Part shown: positions 7,223 to 15,849 of the stretch, piece after piece | Layout: the number at the start of each line of letters is the position of its first letter | How positions within the stretch are numbered: position 1 is the stretch's first letter | Source: CAYUJH01 sp964394585 | Lineage (GTDB): Bacteria; Bacteroidota; Bacteroidia; Cytophagales; Flammeovirgaceae | NCBI GenBank assembly: GCA_964394585.1 | Contig: CAYMYI010000039.1 | Location: 1-33,291 of the forward strand | Reading direction: 5' to 3' | DNA: 33,291 nt | The notes under the pieces: generated by a model | What the model saw: only the letters and a program-made list of their open reading frames with translations | What the model was told of the DNA's origin: nothing | Database searches by the model: none | Program-made: the position numbers and the translations under genes

Positions 7223-9376
7223 TCAATTTATCATAATTTTTTGTGTTTCTATCCTGCTATTGCTTTCGATACGAAGTATATACACGCCTTTGGGTAAATG
7301 CCCTAGCGTTAGTGAAGCTGTTTTTTGAGGAATCAGGTGCCATTCTCCTACGGTTTTCCCATCGGTAGTGAAAAGAGTGGCGCGCGTAGCTTTTGTGTTT
7401 TCTATATAAAGTAGCTGCTGCACAGGGTTGGGGAACACCCGAACAAGTGAAGGTGGGGAATCGCTCGGGAGGCTGCTGACAATACTTTCGGTTTGCCTGA
7501 ACAAATGTACACCGCCGCCGAGTGTTCCAACTACAAGATGTTGCTGAAATGCAGAAGGGCAAATCCCTCGACCGAAGAAGGCGTTTTCTTCAGCGGTTTG
7601 GGTCAGAGGGTTAAATAGTTGGAATGTACTAGCTTCCCAATTATCGAAAGGCTGTTGTTTTATGGAAAGATACACGCGGATTTGTCCGCTGCGGCTGCCG
7701 GTAACTAAATCGGTAGCACCATCTTGGTTTACATCGGCAAGGGCAGGGCATAAGCGTTGTGCGAAGAAATCGTCGGTGATGCCTCCTAACCCTGCGGAAA
7801 CTCTTGTAAAGTTTCCGTTCCCATCATTTTGGTGTAGTTCGAGCGCTCCGCTGAGTTTTCCAAGCAACACATCGGCATCTCCATCGTCATCAAAATCGAA
7901 AAATAAGGGTTTTTCCAGTACTCGCATTCCGTCAATGGATACTATCGTACGGTTACTGAGCATCCATTGCCCTGCTTCATTGGGTAGGTAACTCAATTCG
8001 GTTTGCTGCCCATCTTTCCGAGAACTTAGGGCAAAATCTAAATCTCCATCCGCATCGATATCAATCCACTGTGGGCGCAATTCCACATGCTGCAAGGTCG
8101 AAAGTCCTAAGAAATCTTCGTCGCGGAGTACAAATTGAGGAGAAGTATTGCCACCAATATTTTCAAAATAAGCTACAGTAGCCCAAAACGACCCATTACC
8201 CCTTTGCTGTCCGGTGCTTCCTACAAACAAATCGGCATCGCCATCGCCATCGAAATCGGCAAGTTCGGGCAGCGCTCCTTCGCCAAAATCGAGCATTTGC
8301 TCTTGTAAAAAATTAGATTGTACAAACGAAAAGGAGGGGGCGTTGTCTTCGTGAGTATTTTCGTACAATATGCTCGATTGCTGAAAATCGGAGAGGAACC
8401 CTTCATTAAAATCGATATTGGGACTTACCAACAAATCACGTTTTCCATCGAAGGTAACATCGTGGTAATATGCTGCCGGGAAAATGTGTAGGTTTACTGG
8501 GCGTTCGGTAGGGTATTCAAACGCCGCACTGGTAAAAATGGCTTCATTTGGCGTGCCTACGTTAGTCATTTGCACGAGGTTGCTGCATAAAATTTCGCCA
8601 ATAATCAAATCTTTGTCTTGGTCCGCATCGAGGTCAATTGCCAAAATCGAAGAGCCGGCATGTTCGATGCGTGCATTGTCAAACGTGTACGTTCGGCAGT
8701 TGCCCGCTTCTTCAAAACCTCCCCAGCGTGCAGTTTCTCGTTCAAAAACAAGGCTATCGCAATGCCCAAATCGTTCCATACTCAGGTTTTTGTTGAACTC
8801 TACCGTACCGCCTACATTCGGAGTTAAAAACGTAAGTAAATCGAGGTCGCCGTCGTTATCCACATCGGTGATAGCAGGCACATCGGTTACATCTACGCGC
8901 AAGGGGATTTGAAAGCCTGAAAGCCCTTTTGTTTCAGGAATGCCGAAAGGTGAAAAACGCAACTTTCCGTTTTCACTTGTGTTGGTGTACACGGTAACAC
9001 CCGTATTTGTATGAGTGAAAATATCTACTTTGCCATCGCAGTTATAGTCGGCGAGAACCAGCCATGCTTCAATGCGAGGAAAACGGCTGATATACTCGGG
9101 AGCAAAACGGTAGCGGTTGCCTTCGGCAAGTAGGGGGATGATTTGGTAAGAAGTGCGATCGAACAGCACTAAGTCGAGTGTGCCATCCAAATTTAAATCG
9201 AGGGTATTGTATTGCACAGCATTTAAGCCTCCTGCCCAAGCGAGTGGGTATGGCTCTTGCCTAGCGTTGGTAATAGAGGTAGCAGTTTCCCACTGGTACA
9301 CTAAGGGCTGTGCGTGTGTGTGCTGTAAGGTTAGTAAAGAACATAGCAAACAAAAGATTGGAACGATATAGCGCAT
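7223..9376 (-). CDS. Secreted FG-GAP/VCBS repeat protein with T9SS sorting domain
   Basis: This 717-residue exported protein has a signal peptide (about 1-22, cleavage near THAQ). It then carries many FG-GAP/VCBS-type calcium-binding blades, shown by repeated D-x-D-x-D-x-D loops such as DLNLDGTLDL, DYNCDGKVDI, DVDNDGDLDL, DADQDKDLI, DFDGDGDADL, DIDADGDLDF, DFDDDGDADV and DVNQDGATDL. These presumably form an integrin-alpha-like beta propeller. The C-terminus (about 645-717), starting VRVFPNPVQQLLYIE and ending in a KIMIN tail, is a type A T9SS sorting domain. It directs export across the outer membrane and surface attachment. Adhesion or polysaccharide binding is plausible, but no catalytic domain is visible. 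The gene is probably monocistronic. Confidence 0.9.
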   Translation of the reverse strand: MRYIVPIFCLLCSLLTLQHTHAQPLVYQWETATSITNARQEPYPLAWAGGLNAVQYNTLDLNLDGTLDLVLFDRTSYQIIPLLAEGNRYRFAPEYISRFPRIEAWLVLADYNCDGKVDIFTHTNTGVTVYTNTSENGKLRFSPFGIPETKGLSGFQIPLRVDVTDVPAITDVDNDGDLDLLTFLTPNVGGTVEFNKNLSMERFGHCDSLVFERETARWGGFEEAGNCRTYTFDNARIEHAGSSILAIDLDADQDKDLIIGEILCSNLVQMTNVGTPNEAIFTSAAFEYPTERPVNLHIFPAAYYHDVTFDGKRDLLVSPNIDFNEGFLSDFQQSSILYENTHEDNAPSFSFVQSNFLQEQMLDFGEGALPELADFDGDGDADLFVGSTGQQRGNGSFWATVAYFENIGGNTSPQFVLRDEDFLGLSTLQHVELRPQWIDIDADGDLDFALSSRKDGQQTELSYLPNEAGQWMLSNRTIVSIDGMRVLEKPLFFDFDDDGDADVLLGKLSGALELHQNDGNGNFTRVSAGLGGITDDFFAQRLCPALADVNQDGATDLVTGSRSGQIRVYLSIKQQPFDNWEASTFQLFNPLTQTAEENAFFGRGICPSAFQQHLVVGTLGGGVHLFRQTESIVSSLPSDSPPSLVRVFPNPVQQLLYIENTKATRATLFTTDGKTVGEWHLIPQKTASLTLGHLPKGVYILRIESNSRIETQKIMIN

Positions 9377-9481
9377 AGCTGACTAAAGATTAAATATGAC
9401 CTGATGGGGTAACCGAGTACTTTTAGAAGGAATTTAGTAGGTTACCTACAGAATAACACTTTTTTATATAAATGGATTTTT

Positions 9482-9937
9482 ATGGAGATTCTACCCCTTA
9501 CCTATCAATTAAAAGAAGAGAACCGCCGCTTGGCACAGAAGCTTGAACGCTATGAAAAAATCCTCAAGGAAACACAGAAACATGTATTAAACGAAGCTGT
9601 AGTAGCATACATCAACAAAGAAGTAGCCTACATTAATGCCCACAAAGGGCCCGATCGTTTTTTAACACGGAAATTGTGGAAATCGCAAAGTCGAATTTTA
9701 CGCAGACTAGAAAAAGACGTTAAAATAGTAGCCAAAAACCACTATCGTAATATGTGGCTAGCACTTGGCATGGCAGCCTTTGGGATTCCGTTTGGGGTAG
9801 CCATTGGGAGTGCTTTGGGGAGTATGGCATACCTTAGTATAGGGCTACCCATCGGGATGGCGATAGGCATAGCCATTGGTACCAATTTAGATCAAAAAGC
9901 AGCCAAAGAAGGTAGGCAGATTGATGTAGAATTGTAA
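9482..9937 (+). CDS. Small coiled-coil, glycine-zipper membrane protein
   Basis: I do not recognise a named family. The N-terminal half (about residues 5-40) is a charged heptad-like helix (LKEENRRLAQKLERYEKILKE) likely to form a coiled coil. A basic linker follows (about 60-88). Then come two hydrophobic stretches (about 90-140) full of small residues in GxxxG/AxxxG spacing (FGIPFGVAIGSALGSMA and IGLPIGMAIGIAIGT), typical of glycine-zipper membrane helices that oligomerise. The tail is short and polar. There is no signal peptide, so the N-terminal coiled coil is probably cytoplasmic with a C-terminal hairpin in the membrane. The gene stands alone, with 105 bases upstream shared with the divergent VCBS gene. 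Function unknown. Confidence 0.7.
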   Translation: MEILPLTYQLKEENRRLAQKLERYEKILKETQKHVLNEAVVAYINKEVAYINAHKGPDRFLTRKLWKSQSRILRRLEKDVKIVAKNHYRNMWLALGMAAFGIPFGVAIGSALGSMAYLSIGLPIGMAIGIAIGTNLDQKAAKEGRQIDVEL

Positions 9938-10004
9938 AAGCAGGGCATTCGTGCAGGATTAAATTTAGTAACATTGCAGCCCATAATCATTCTTTTGCTA
10001 CGGT

Positions 10005-11582
10005 ATGCAATACAACACCCTTTTAAAGTATAGCTTTCCTATTTTGCTCGTTGCTTCGCTGATTGTTTTTACGGCGAACCTTGGCGGGATTTCCATCTAC
10101 ATTCTTGATGAAGCTAAAAATGCAACTTGCGCTCGGGAAATGTTTGAACGTGGCGATTGGGTAGTACCCACCTTCAACCAAGAACTTCGCACCGATAAGC
10201 CCCCCTTGCATTATTATTTTATGCAGGTTGCCTACCGAGTTTTTGGAACCAATGAATTTGCCGCTCGATTCTTTTCGGCGCTTATGGGGCTAGGCACTGT
10301 ACTCATCACATTTGGTTTTGCAAGTAGGTTACTCAATAAAGCCACAGGATTTTGGGCAGGGATTGTTATGCTTGCTTCTATTCAGTTTGCCGTGCAGTTT
10401 CATTTAGCAACCCCCGATCCCTACTTAATATTCTTCATCACCTTAGGGCTTTTTTCGTTTGTAGCAGCGCATGAGTGGAACAGCCGCCGGTATTTGTTGT
10501 TGTTTTATTTTGCGATTGCTTGCGCTACTTTAGCGAAAGGGCCTGTTGCCATAGCCCTCCCCGGATTAATTTTACTTGCATATCTCTTACTTCGGCAGCA
10601 GCTTACGTGGGCGTCGTTTGGTTGGTCGTTGTATCCTTGGGGAGTGTTACTATTCCTTGTTCTTGTAGTACCATGGTATGTACTTGTGCATATAGAAACA
10701 GAGGGGGCATATACAGAAGGCTTTTTTTTTAAGCACAACGTAAGCCGATTTACCTCTACGATGGAAGGGCACGGCGGCTCTATCTTCCTGATTCCTCTAT
10801 TTGTGATTACAGGCTTATTCCCGTTTTCTTTATTTATTGGGCAAGGCGCCGTGCGTGCTTGGCAAAACCGTACCAATTCGCTGCTTATGCTTTCGTTGAT
10901 CACAGTAGCTGTATTTGTAGGCTTTTTTTCCATCTCTCAAACAAAACTACCGAGCTATCCGGTACCCTGTTTCCCCTTTGCTGCTTTGTTAATTGGTTAC
11001 TATTTCGATGGGCTATTAGCCAATTTTCGTTGGGAAAAATACCGAATTAATTTAATTGTGTGGAGCATACTAGCGCTTTGCTTTCCCATTGGCATTTACG
11101 TTGCCATCGTCGAAGATAAGTCGTTGCATAGCCTGCCGCACCTCTCGTATTATTTTGCTCTTTTGCCTATCGGCGGATTGGCAATTTGGTTTTTTGCCCG
11201 CAAACGTCCGGTGGTTACACTGGGGATCATGGCAGTATCTTTTTACAGCACAGCTTTGCTGTTTTTCTATGAAGTATTTCCCCAAGCCGATGCCCAAAAC
11301 CCCGTAGTGAAAACCCAATCGGTCTGGGAAACGCACCCGACAATCATTGCTTACGAACGCTACAACCCGGCATTTTCGTTTTACCACCGCCAGCCCATTG
11401 ACAAACTACCTAGCGTTGCTGCCGTAAAAGCCTTTGTGGCGCAATATCCGGAAACACTTGTGCTTACCAACACACGCGACGATGCCGCCCTCGATTCGCT
11501 CGGCAAGGCATTCGAGAAAGTTGGCGATGTACGCGATTTGTTCGAAACGAGGAAAACCCGAGTCTATCGCGCTAAAAGGTAA
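10005..11582 (+). CDS. Glycosyltransferase family 39 (ArnT/PMT-like) membrane protein
   Basis: This is an integral-membrane GT-C glycosyltransferase that uses a polyprenyl-phosphate sugar donor on the periplasmic side. The first loop carries the expected acidic pair (ILDEAKNATCAREM, about residues 33-46) followed by RGDWVVPTF and TDKPPLHYY, the PMT_2/ArnT signature. About ten to twelve membrane helices follow, to around residue 435. A small soluble C-terminal domain (about 440-525) completes it. The length of 525 residues is typical of bacterial GT39/83 proteins. The next gene starts 5 bases after the stop, so the two are almost certainly co-transcribed. The acceptor (lipid A, glycan or protein) cannot be told from sequence. 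The upstream TAACATTG at about 9969 resembles the Bacteroidota -7 box, but this is weak. Confidence 0.88.
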   Translation: MQYNTLLKYSFPILLVASLIVFTANLGGISIYILDEAKNATCAREMFERGDWVVPTFNQELRTDKPPLHYYFMQVAYRVFGTNEFAARFFSALMGLGTVLITFGFASRLLNKATGFWAGIVMLASIQFAVQFHLATPDPYLIFFITLGLFSFVAAHEWNSRRYLLLFYFAIACATLAKGPVAIALPGLILLAYLLLRQQLTWASFGWSLYPWGVLLFLVLVVPWYVLVHIETEGAYTEGFFFKHNVSRFTSTMEGHGGSIFLIPLFVITGLFPFSLFIGQGAVRAWQNRTNSLLMLSLITVAVFVGFFSISQTKLPSYPVPCFPFAALLIGYYFDGLLANFRWEKYRINLIVWSILALCFPIGIYVAIVEDKSLHSLPHLSYYFALLPIGGLAIWFFARKRPVVTLGIMAVSFYSTALLFFYEVFPQADAQNPVVKTQSVWETHPTIIAYERYNPAFSFYHRQPIDKLPSVAAVKAFVAQYPETLVLTNTRDDAALDSLGKAFEKVGDVRDLFETRKTRVYRAKR

Positions 11583-11587
11583 ACCCT

Positions 11588-12487
11588 ATGGCAAAATCTG
11601 TATTCGTTACATTGCTAAAAAGCCCACAGTTTAAGTTAGGGTTAAAAATCATTCTTACAGCAGCAGCGCTGTATTTCGTGTTCCAGAAAATTCCTTTTCA
11701 AGAGATTTTTAAAGAAGTACAACAAGCAAATTTCGGCTATCTGGTTGTATCGTTTTTACTCTTCAACCTTTCAAAGATAATCGCTGCCTTTCGACTTCGG
11801 CACTTCTACGAAAGTGCAGGTGTATTCATCGCGCCATTGCGCAACCTAAAACTGTACTATTTAGGGATGTTCTACAATTTATTTTTACCCGGAGGTATCG
11901 GAGGTGATGGTTATAAAGTCTATCTGCTAAAACAGCTAAAAGGAGGAAATACCAAAAACTTGATTCAGGCTACCTTGGTCGATCGGTTGAGCGGGTTGGC
12001 GGCATTAGCATTTCTATTAGGCATCCTATTATTTTTTAGCGTGCTGACTGAGTATCGGTGGTCAACCCCGTTGGGGATATTTTTACTCATTTCGCCATTT
12101 ATAGTGCTTTGGAGTATTATGCGTTTGTTAGCCCGTTTTCTGTTGCCCGTATTTCTAAAAACTTCGGTACAATCGTTTGGGGTACAGCTTAGCCAGGTGG
12201 TATGTTCCCTTTTCTTGCTGAATGCCCTAGGTGTGGAAAGCCATTTTATAGAATATCTGTTGCTTTTCTTGTTTTCGTCGGCGGTTTCGGTATTACCATT
12301 TACAGTCGGAGGTGTAGGTGCCCGCGAGTTGGTGTTTGTATACGGCTACGAGTACCTGCCTATTGAAGCGGCGGCGGCTTTAGCGTTTACCCTTTTATTT
12401 TTTGCCATTACCGCTATCAGTTCTTTGTTAGGCTTGGCGTTTATCCGCAATATGGAAGTAGGCTTATCGAGCGAACCTGCTAGGTAG
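11588..12487 (+). CDS. Lysylphosphatidylglycerol synthase TM-domain (flippase-like) protein
   Basis: This is a multi-pass inner-membrane protein of the LPG_synthase_TM/UPF0104 family, which resembles the flippase part of MprF and includes AglD-like proteins. Family motifs are FLPGGIGGDGYKVYLLK (about residues 97-113), ATLVDRLSGL (about 125-134) and VGGVGARELVFVYGYEYL (about 238-256). The soluble aminoacyl-transferase domain of full MprF is absent, and 299 residues is the usual length of the membrane-only type. It follows the GT39 gene by 5 bases. The pairing suggests that they act on the same lipid-linked sugar or envelope lipid, for example lipid translocation and then glycosylation; this is inference. 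Confidence 0.87.
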   Translation: MAKSVFVTLLKSPQFKLGLKIILTAAALYFVFQKIPFQEIFKEVQQANFGYLVVSFLLFNLSKIIAAFRLRHFYESAGVFIAPLRNLKLYYLGMFYNLFLPGGIGGDGYKVYLLKQLKGGNTKNLIQATLVDRLSGLAALAFLLGILLFFSVLTEYRWSTPLGIFLLISPFIVLWSIMRLLARFLLPVFLKTSVQSFGVQLSQVVCSLFLLNALGVESHFIEYLLLFLFSSAVSVLPFTVGGVGARELVFVYGYEYLPIEAAAALAFTLLFFAITAISSLLGLAFIRNMEVGLSSEPAR

Positions 12488-12645
12488 TCCCCTGATAGTC
12501 AACCCCGAATCATCCCTTTTATGGTTTGTAGGATATTGATTTTGTTGCTAAATTCAATGCTATCAACCCAGAAGGGATTTTTTTTAGTGAAGGGAATTTC
12601 AGATACCTTCTAAAACTAAACTATCATTTTTTAACCTCGATAAAT

Positions 12646-14535
12646 ATGAAATACGAAGAAATGTATGCGCATAGCCTTGCTATGCCCGAAGGTTTTTGGC
12701 GCGAACAAGCCGAACAACTTGCTTGGTACCAAAAACCTACGCAAATCTTGACGGAGGATGCAGAAGGCCATGCGCGATGGTTTGCCGATGGGCAACTTAA
12801 CATGAGCTATTTGTGCATCGATCGGCACATTGAAAATGGTTTTGGTGAACAAAATGCTCTTGTGTACGATTCGCCGGTAACCCACACCAAGCAACACATT
12901 ACTTTTTTGCAATTGCGCGAAGAAGTAGCCCGACTTGCCGGAGGTCTGCAAAGCCTGGGCGTGGCAAAAGGCGATACGGTCATCATCTATATGCCCATGA
13001 TACCGCAAGCCCTCTACGCTATGCTGGCTTGTGCTCGCATCGGAGCGATTCACTCCGTAGTGTTTGGCGGGTTTGCTCCCCATGAACTTGCCATTCGGAT
13101 TGACGACTGTAAGCCCAAAGCTATTATTACGGCATCGAATGGGATTGAAATTGATCGGGTAATTCCTTACAAGCCCTTTGTAGACAGAGCCATCGAAGAA
13201 GCTGCCCACAAGCCCGAAAGTGTGGTGATTTTCAACCGGAAACAAGGGATTGAAATCCCACACGACGAACGCTACGATGTTGATTACGATGATTTAGTGG
13301 CGAAATCGCCAATGGCAGAGCCAGTATCTGTTGCGGCAACGCATCCGTTATACATTCTGTATACTTCGGGTACAACAGGCAAGCCAAAAGGGATTATCCG
13401 CGATACCGGCGGCTATGCTACAGCACTAAAGTTTTCGATGCAAGCAGTATACGGGGCAGAAGAAGGTGCGGTTTATTGGGCAGCTAGCGATGTAGGCTGG
13501 GTAGTAGGGCATAGCTATATTGTTTATGGACCGCTGCTCAACCGAAATACTACGATTTTATTTGAAGGGAAACCAATTAAAACCCCCGATGCTTCTACGT
13601 TTTGGAGGGTAATTAGCGAACACCAAGTGAGTGTAATGTTTACGGCACCTACTGCCATCCGCGCTATTAAAAAAGAAGATCCGGAGGGGCTATTCATCAG
13701 GCAATACGACCTTTCGTGTTTGAAATACCAATTTTTGGCGGGAGAACGCTGCGACGTAGCTACCTTACAGTGGACGGAAAAACATTTGCAGGTGCCGGTA
13801 ATCGACCACTGGTGGCAAACGGAGTCAGGTTGGCCCATGTTGGCAAATATGGCAGGCATTGAACTGAAACCGGTAAAGCCTGGCTCGGCAACCTTGCCCG
13901 TCTGTGGGTATGATATCCGCATTTTGAACGAGGCAGGCGAAGAAGTTGGCGACAACCAAGAAGGCTTTGTAGCGGTAAAACTGCCTTTGCCTCCCGGTAC
14001 ACTCATGAACCTATGGGGAAATCCCGAGCGGTTCAAAGAAGGATACCTCAAGCGGTTTCCTGGCTTCTACTTCTCTGGTGATGGAGGCTACAAAGACCAA
14101 GACGGGTACTTATTTATTACCGGGCGGGTGGATGACATCATCAATGTGGCAGGGCACCGCCTTTCCACAGCAGAAATGGAAGAAGTGGTGGCATCGCACA
14201 AAGCTGTAGCAGAGTGTGCTGTTTTTGGTGTTAACGATGCCCTAAAGGGCGAAAAACCCCTAGGATTGGTGGTGTTGAAATCTGGTGTTTCGATGGATAT
14301 TGCCCAACTGCAACACGAAATTATACAACGAGTACGCCAAGAAATAGGAGCGGTGGCTTCGTTCAAAGATGTGCATGTAGTGAAACGCTTGCCGAAGACA
14401 CGTTCGGGGAAAATTTTGCGGAAATTACTACGCAACATAGCAAACCGAGCAGAGTATACCGTGCCTTCTACTATTGATGACCCCGCCATCATTGGGGAAA
14501 TTGAAGAAGTACTAGGAGTATATGCCAAAGGGTAA
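12646..14535 (+). CDS. prpE: Propionyl-CoA synthetase (AMP-forming, PrpE-type)
   Basis: This acyl-CoA synthetase of the ANL superfamily converts propionate (or acetate), ATP and CoA to acyl-CoA, AMP and pyrophosphate. The ACAS N-terminal domain is at about residues 5-60. The AMP-binding P-loop YTSGTTGKPKG is at about 239-249. The core motif WWQTESGWP matches the PrpE form rather than the WWQTETGG of acetyl-CoA synthetase. Then come FSGDGGYKDQDGYLFITGR with the hinge, VDDIINVAGHRLSTAEME, and the C-terminal PKTRSGKILR. Its lysine (about 589) is the catalytic residue and the usual acylation-control site. The length of 629 residues is normal. A 158-base leader precedes it, and a strong bidirectional terminator follows. 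No methylcitrate-cycle genes are adjacent, so the in vivo substrate is not proven. Confidence 0.88.
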   Translation: MKYEEMYAHSLAMPEGFWREQAEQLAWYQKPTQILTEDAEGHARWFADGQLNMSYLCIDRHIENGFGEQNALVYDSPVTHTKQHITFLQLREEVARLAGGLQSLGVAKGDTVIIYMPMIPQALYAMLACARIGAIHSVVFGGFAPHELAIRIDDCKPKAIITASNGIEIDRVIPYKPFVDRAIEEAAHKPESVVIFNRKQGIEIPHDERYDVDYDDLVAKSPMAEPVSVAATHPLYILYTSGTTGKPKGIIRDTGGYATALKFSMQAVYGAEEGAVYWAASDVGWVVGHSYIVYGPLLNRNTTILFEGKPIKTPDASTFWRVISEHQVSVMFTAPTAIRAIKKEDPEGLFIRQYDLSCLKYQFLAGERCDVATLQWTEKHLQVPVIDHWWQTESGWPMLANMAGIELKPVKPGSATLPVCGYDIRILNEAGEEVGDNQEGFVAVKLPLPPGTLMNLWGNPERFKEGYLKRFPGFYFSGDGGYKDQDGYLFITGRVDDIINVAGHRLSTAEMEEVVASHKAVAECAVFGVNDALKGEKPLGLVVLKSGVSMDIAQLQHEIIQRVRQEIGAVASFKDVHVVKRLPKTRSGKILRKLLRNIANRAEYTVPSTIDDPAIIGEIEEVLGVYAKG

Positions 14536-14544
14536 CAAAAAAAC

Positions 14545-14603
14545 TGCCCCAAAAGTATGAGGGTGCTGTCTTACTGAATGACTTTCTCCTCACTTTTGGG
14601 GCA
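14545..14603. terminator. Bidirectional intrinsic terminator
   Basis: A long inverted repeat between two convergent genes: TGCCCCAAAAGT(AT)GAGG (14545-14562) pairs with CCTCACTTTTGGGGCA (14588-14603), 16 bp with a 2-base bulge and a 25-base loop. A T-rich run follows on the plus strand, and a run of seven A precedes it, serving as the T-tract on the minus strand. It should stop both prpE and the DUF1080 gene. Confidence 0.85.
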
Positions 14604-14627
14604 ATTTCTTTTCTTGCCAAAGTGTTG

Positions 14628-15446
14628 CTACAATTCTTTGATTTTAATGTTACGGAACCATACATCGTCGCCATGATCTTGCAGACCAAAATAGCCCGAA
14701 GTAGCTATATTCACCCAATTTTCGTTTAAGCCGGGGAACTTACTGGCAGCAACATCTTCTTTGAATTTATCGGAGTTGATGTCGTACTCTACCACTACTT
14801 CTCCATTCTGTATGTGCTGTACCTTTCCATTGTTATGAATGATTTCCACGCTGTTCCATTCACCAAAAGGCTTGGCGTTTTGCGGCGTAGCAGGGTAGAT
14901 ATCGTATAGAGAACCTGCCTTACGATTTCCATTTTCGCCATTTGTGGCATCGGGGTGGTTTTCGTTATCGAGCACTTGCATTTCGGGAGCTGTTTTCCAA
15001 ATGTAGTCGTGGGTTTCTTTCCCCAAGTAAAAAATGCCAGAGTTTCCTGCTTTGGCAATCTTCCATTCTAGTTTCAAGTGGAAATTGGAAAACTCCTTAT
15101 CGTAGATAATATCACCTCCGTTTTGGCTTCCTTCTTCGCGTTGAGAAGCCGCAAAGTACAACTCTCCGTTATCGGTAATTTTCCAATCGGAAGGGAAGGT
15201 TTCTTCGCCAAAACTTCTCCATCCGTCCGAAGTCTTGCCATCGAATAGGAGCAGCCAGCCGTCGTTCTGTTCTGCTTCTGAAAGCGTATTGTGCATTGTG
15301 GCTTCTTGCACCATAGCAGGAGCTTCTTCGGTGGTTGTTTGTACAGTTTCCTCCGTATCGGTGGTTTCAGTTTGTTCGGCAGGTTTGTTACAGCCCATTA
15401 AAAACATCGATGCCATGAAAGGCGCAATCCAGGTAATTTTCTTCAT
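14628..15446 (-). CDS. DUF1080 (3-keto-disaccharide hydrolase-type) lipoprotein
   Basis: This exported lipoprotein has a signal peptide with lipobox LMGC (C19), followed by a Thr/Glu-rich tether (about 20-60). The DUF1080/3-keto-disaccharide hydrolase domain (about 65-272) begins with the classic WLLLFDGKTSDGWR, continues through DWKITDNGELYFA and KLEWKIAKAGNSGIFYLG, and ends VWFRNIKIKEL. This concanavalin-like fold is found in proteins that hydrolyse 3-keto-glycosides and is common in Bacteroidota and Planctomycetes. The length of 272 residues is typical. No oxidoreductase partner is adjacent, so the substrate is unknown. The gene stands alone and shares the bidirectional terminator with prpE. 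Confidence 0.9.
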   Translation of the reverse strand: MKKITWIAPFMASMFLMGCNKPAEQTETTDTEETVQTTTEEAPAMVQEATMHNTLSEAEQNDGWLLLFDGKTSDGWRSFGEETFPSDWKITDNGELYFAASQREEGSQNGGDIIYDKEFSNFHLKLEWKIAKAGNSGIFYLGKETHDYIWKTAPEMQVLDNENHPDATNGENGNRKAGSLYDIYPATPQNAKPFGEWNSVEIIHNNGKVQHIQNGEVVVEYDINSDKFKEDVAASKFPGLNENWVNIATSGYFGLQDHGDDVWFRNIKIKEL

Positions 15447-15605
15447 ATCTTTTTATTTTTAATTCTGATTTCAAGATAGTAATTTTTAAAATCTTGATAA
15501 ATCGTTTAACATCGGATTAATTCTTTCCGAAATGGAACGTATTGCAGACAAATGCTTTACATTCAGTGTTAGATAGATACGTAATCCACTTAAACACTTT
15601 TAACC

Positions 15606-15818
15606 ATGCAAAAGAAAAAGAAAGAAGAAGAAGCTAAAAAACCCAAAGTACACAAAGATTTAGAGGGGTTTGATATTCGGATTAACGCCTCCGGAGAAAT
15701 TGAAAGCACGTTTTCCATCGATCAAATCAACGAGTTTTTGAATAAAAACGTAGTGGATAAAAAATTGAAAGATCGAGAAGATTTAGACGTGAAACGCAAG
15801 CGCGAAGAAGAAGAGTAA
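15606..15818 (+). CDS. Small highly charged hypothetical protein
   Basis: This is a 70-residue protein with lysine/glutamate-rich ends (MQKKKKEEEAKKPK and KRKREEEE) around a conventional core, LEGFDIRINASGEIESTFS, then IDQINEFLNKNVVDKKLKDR. The core has beta-then-helix character and looks like a real small domain rather than random charge. I believe similar short proteins occur across Cytophagales, but I cannot name a family. The codon pattern and the position in an otherwise empty 400-base gap support it. No membrane segment or signal peptide is seen. Function unknown. Confidence 0.7.
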   Translation: MQKKKKEEEAKKPKVHKDLEGFDIRINASGEIESTFSIDQINEFLNKNVVDKKLKDREDLDVKRKREEEE

Positions 15819-15849
15819 CCGCCTAAAGTCAGTGGTTATCGTTGGGGTA

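Noticed and set aside
12511..12578. ATCCCTT ... AAGGGAT followed by T run as a terminator after the flippase-like gene
   Set aside because: The pairing is only 7 bp with a loop of more than 50 bases, so a functional intrinsic terminator is doubtful.
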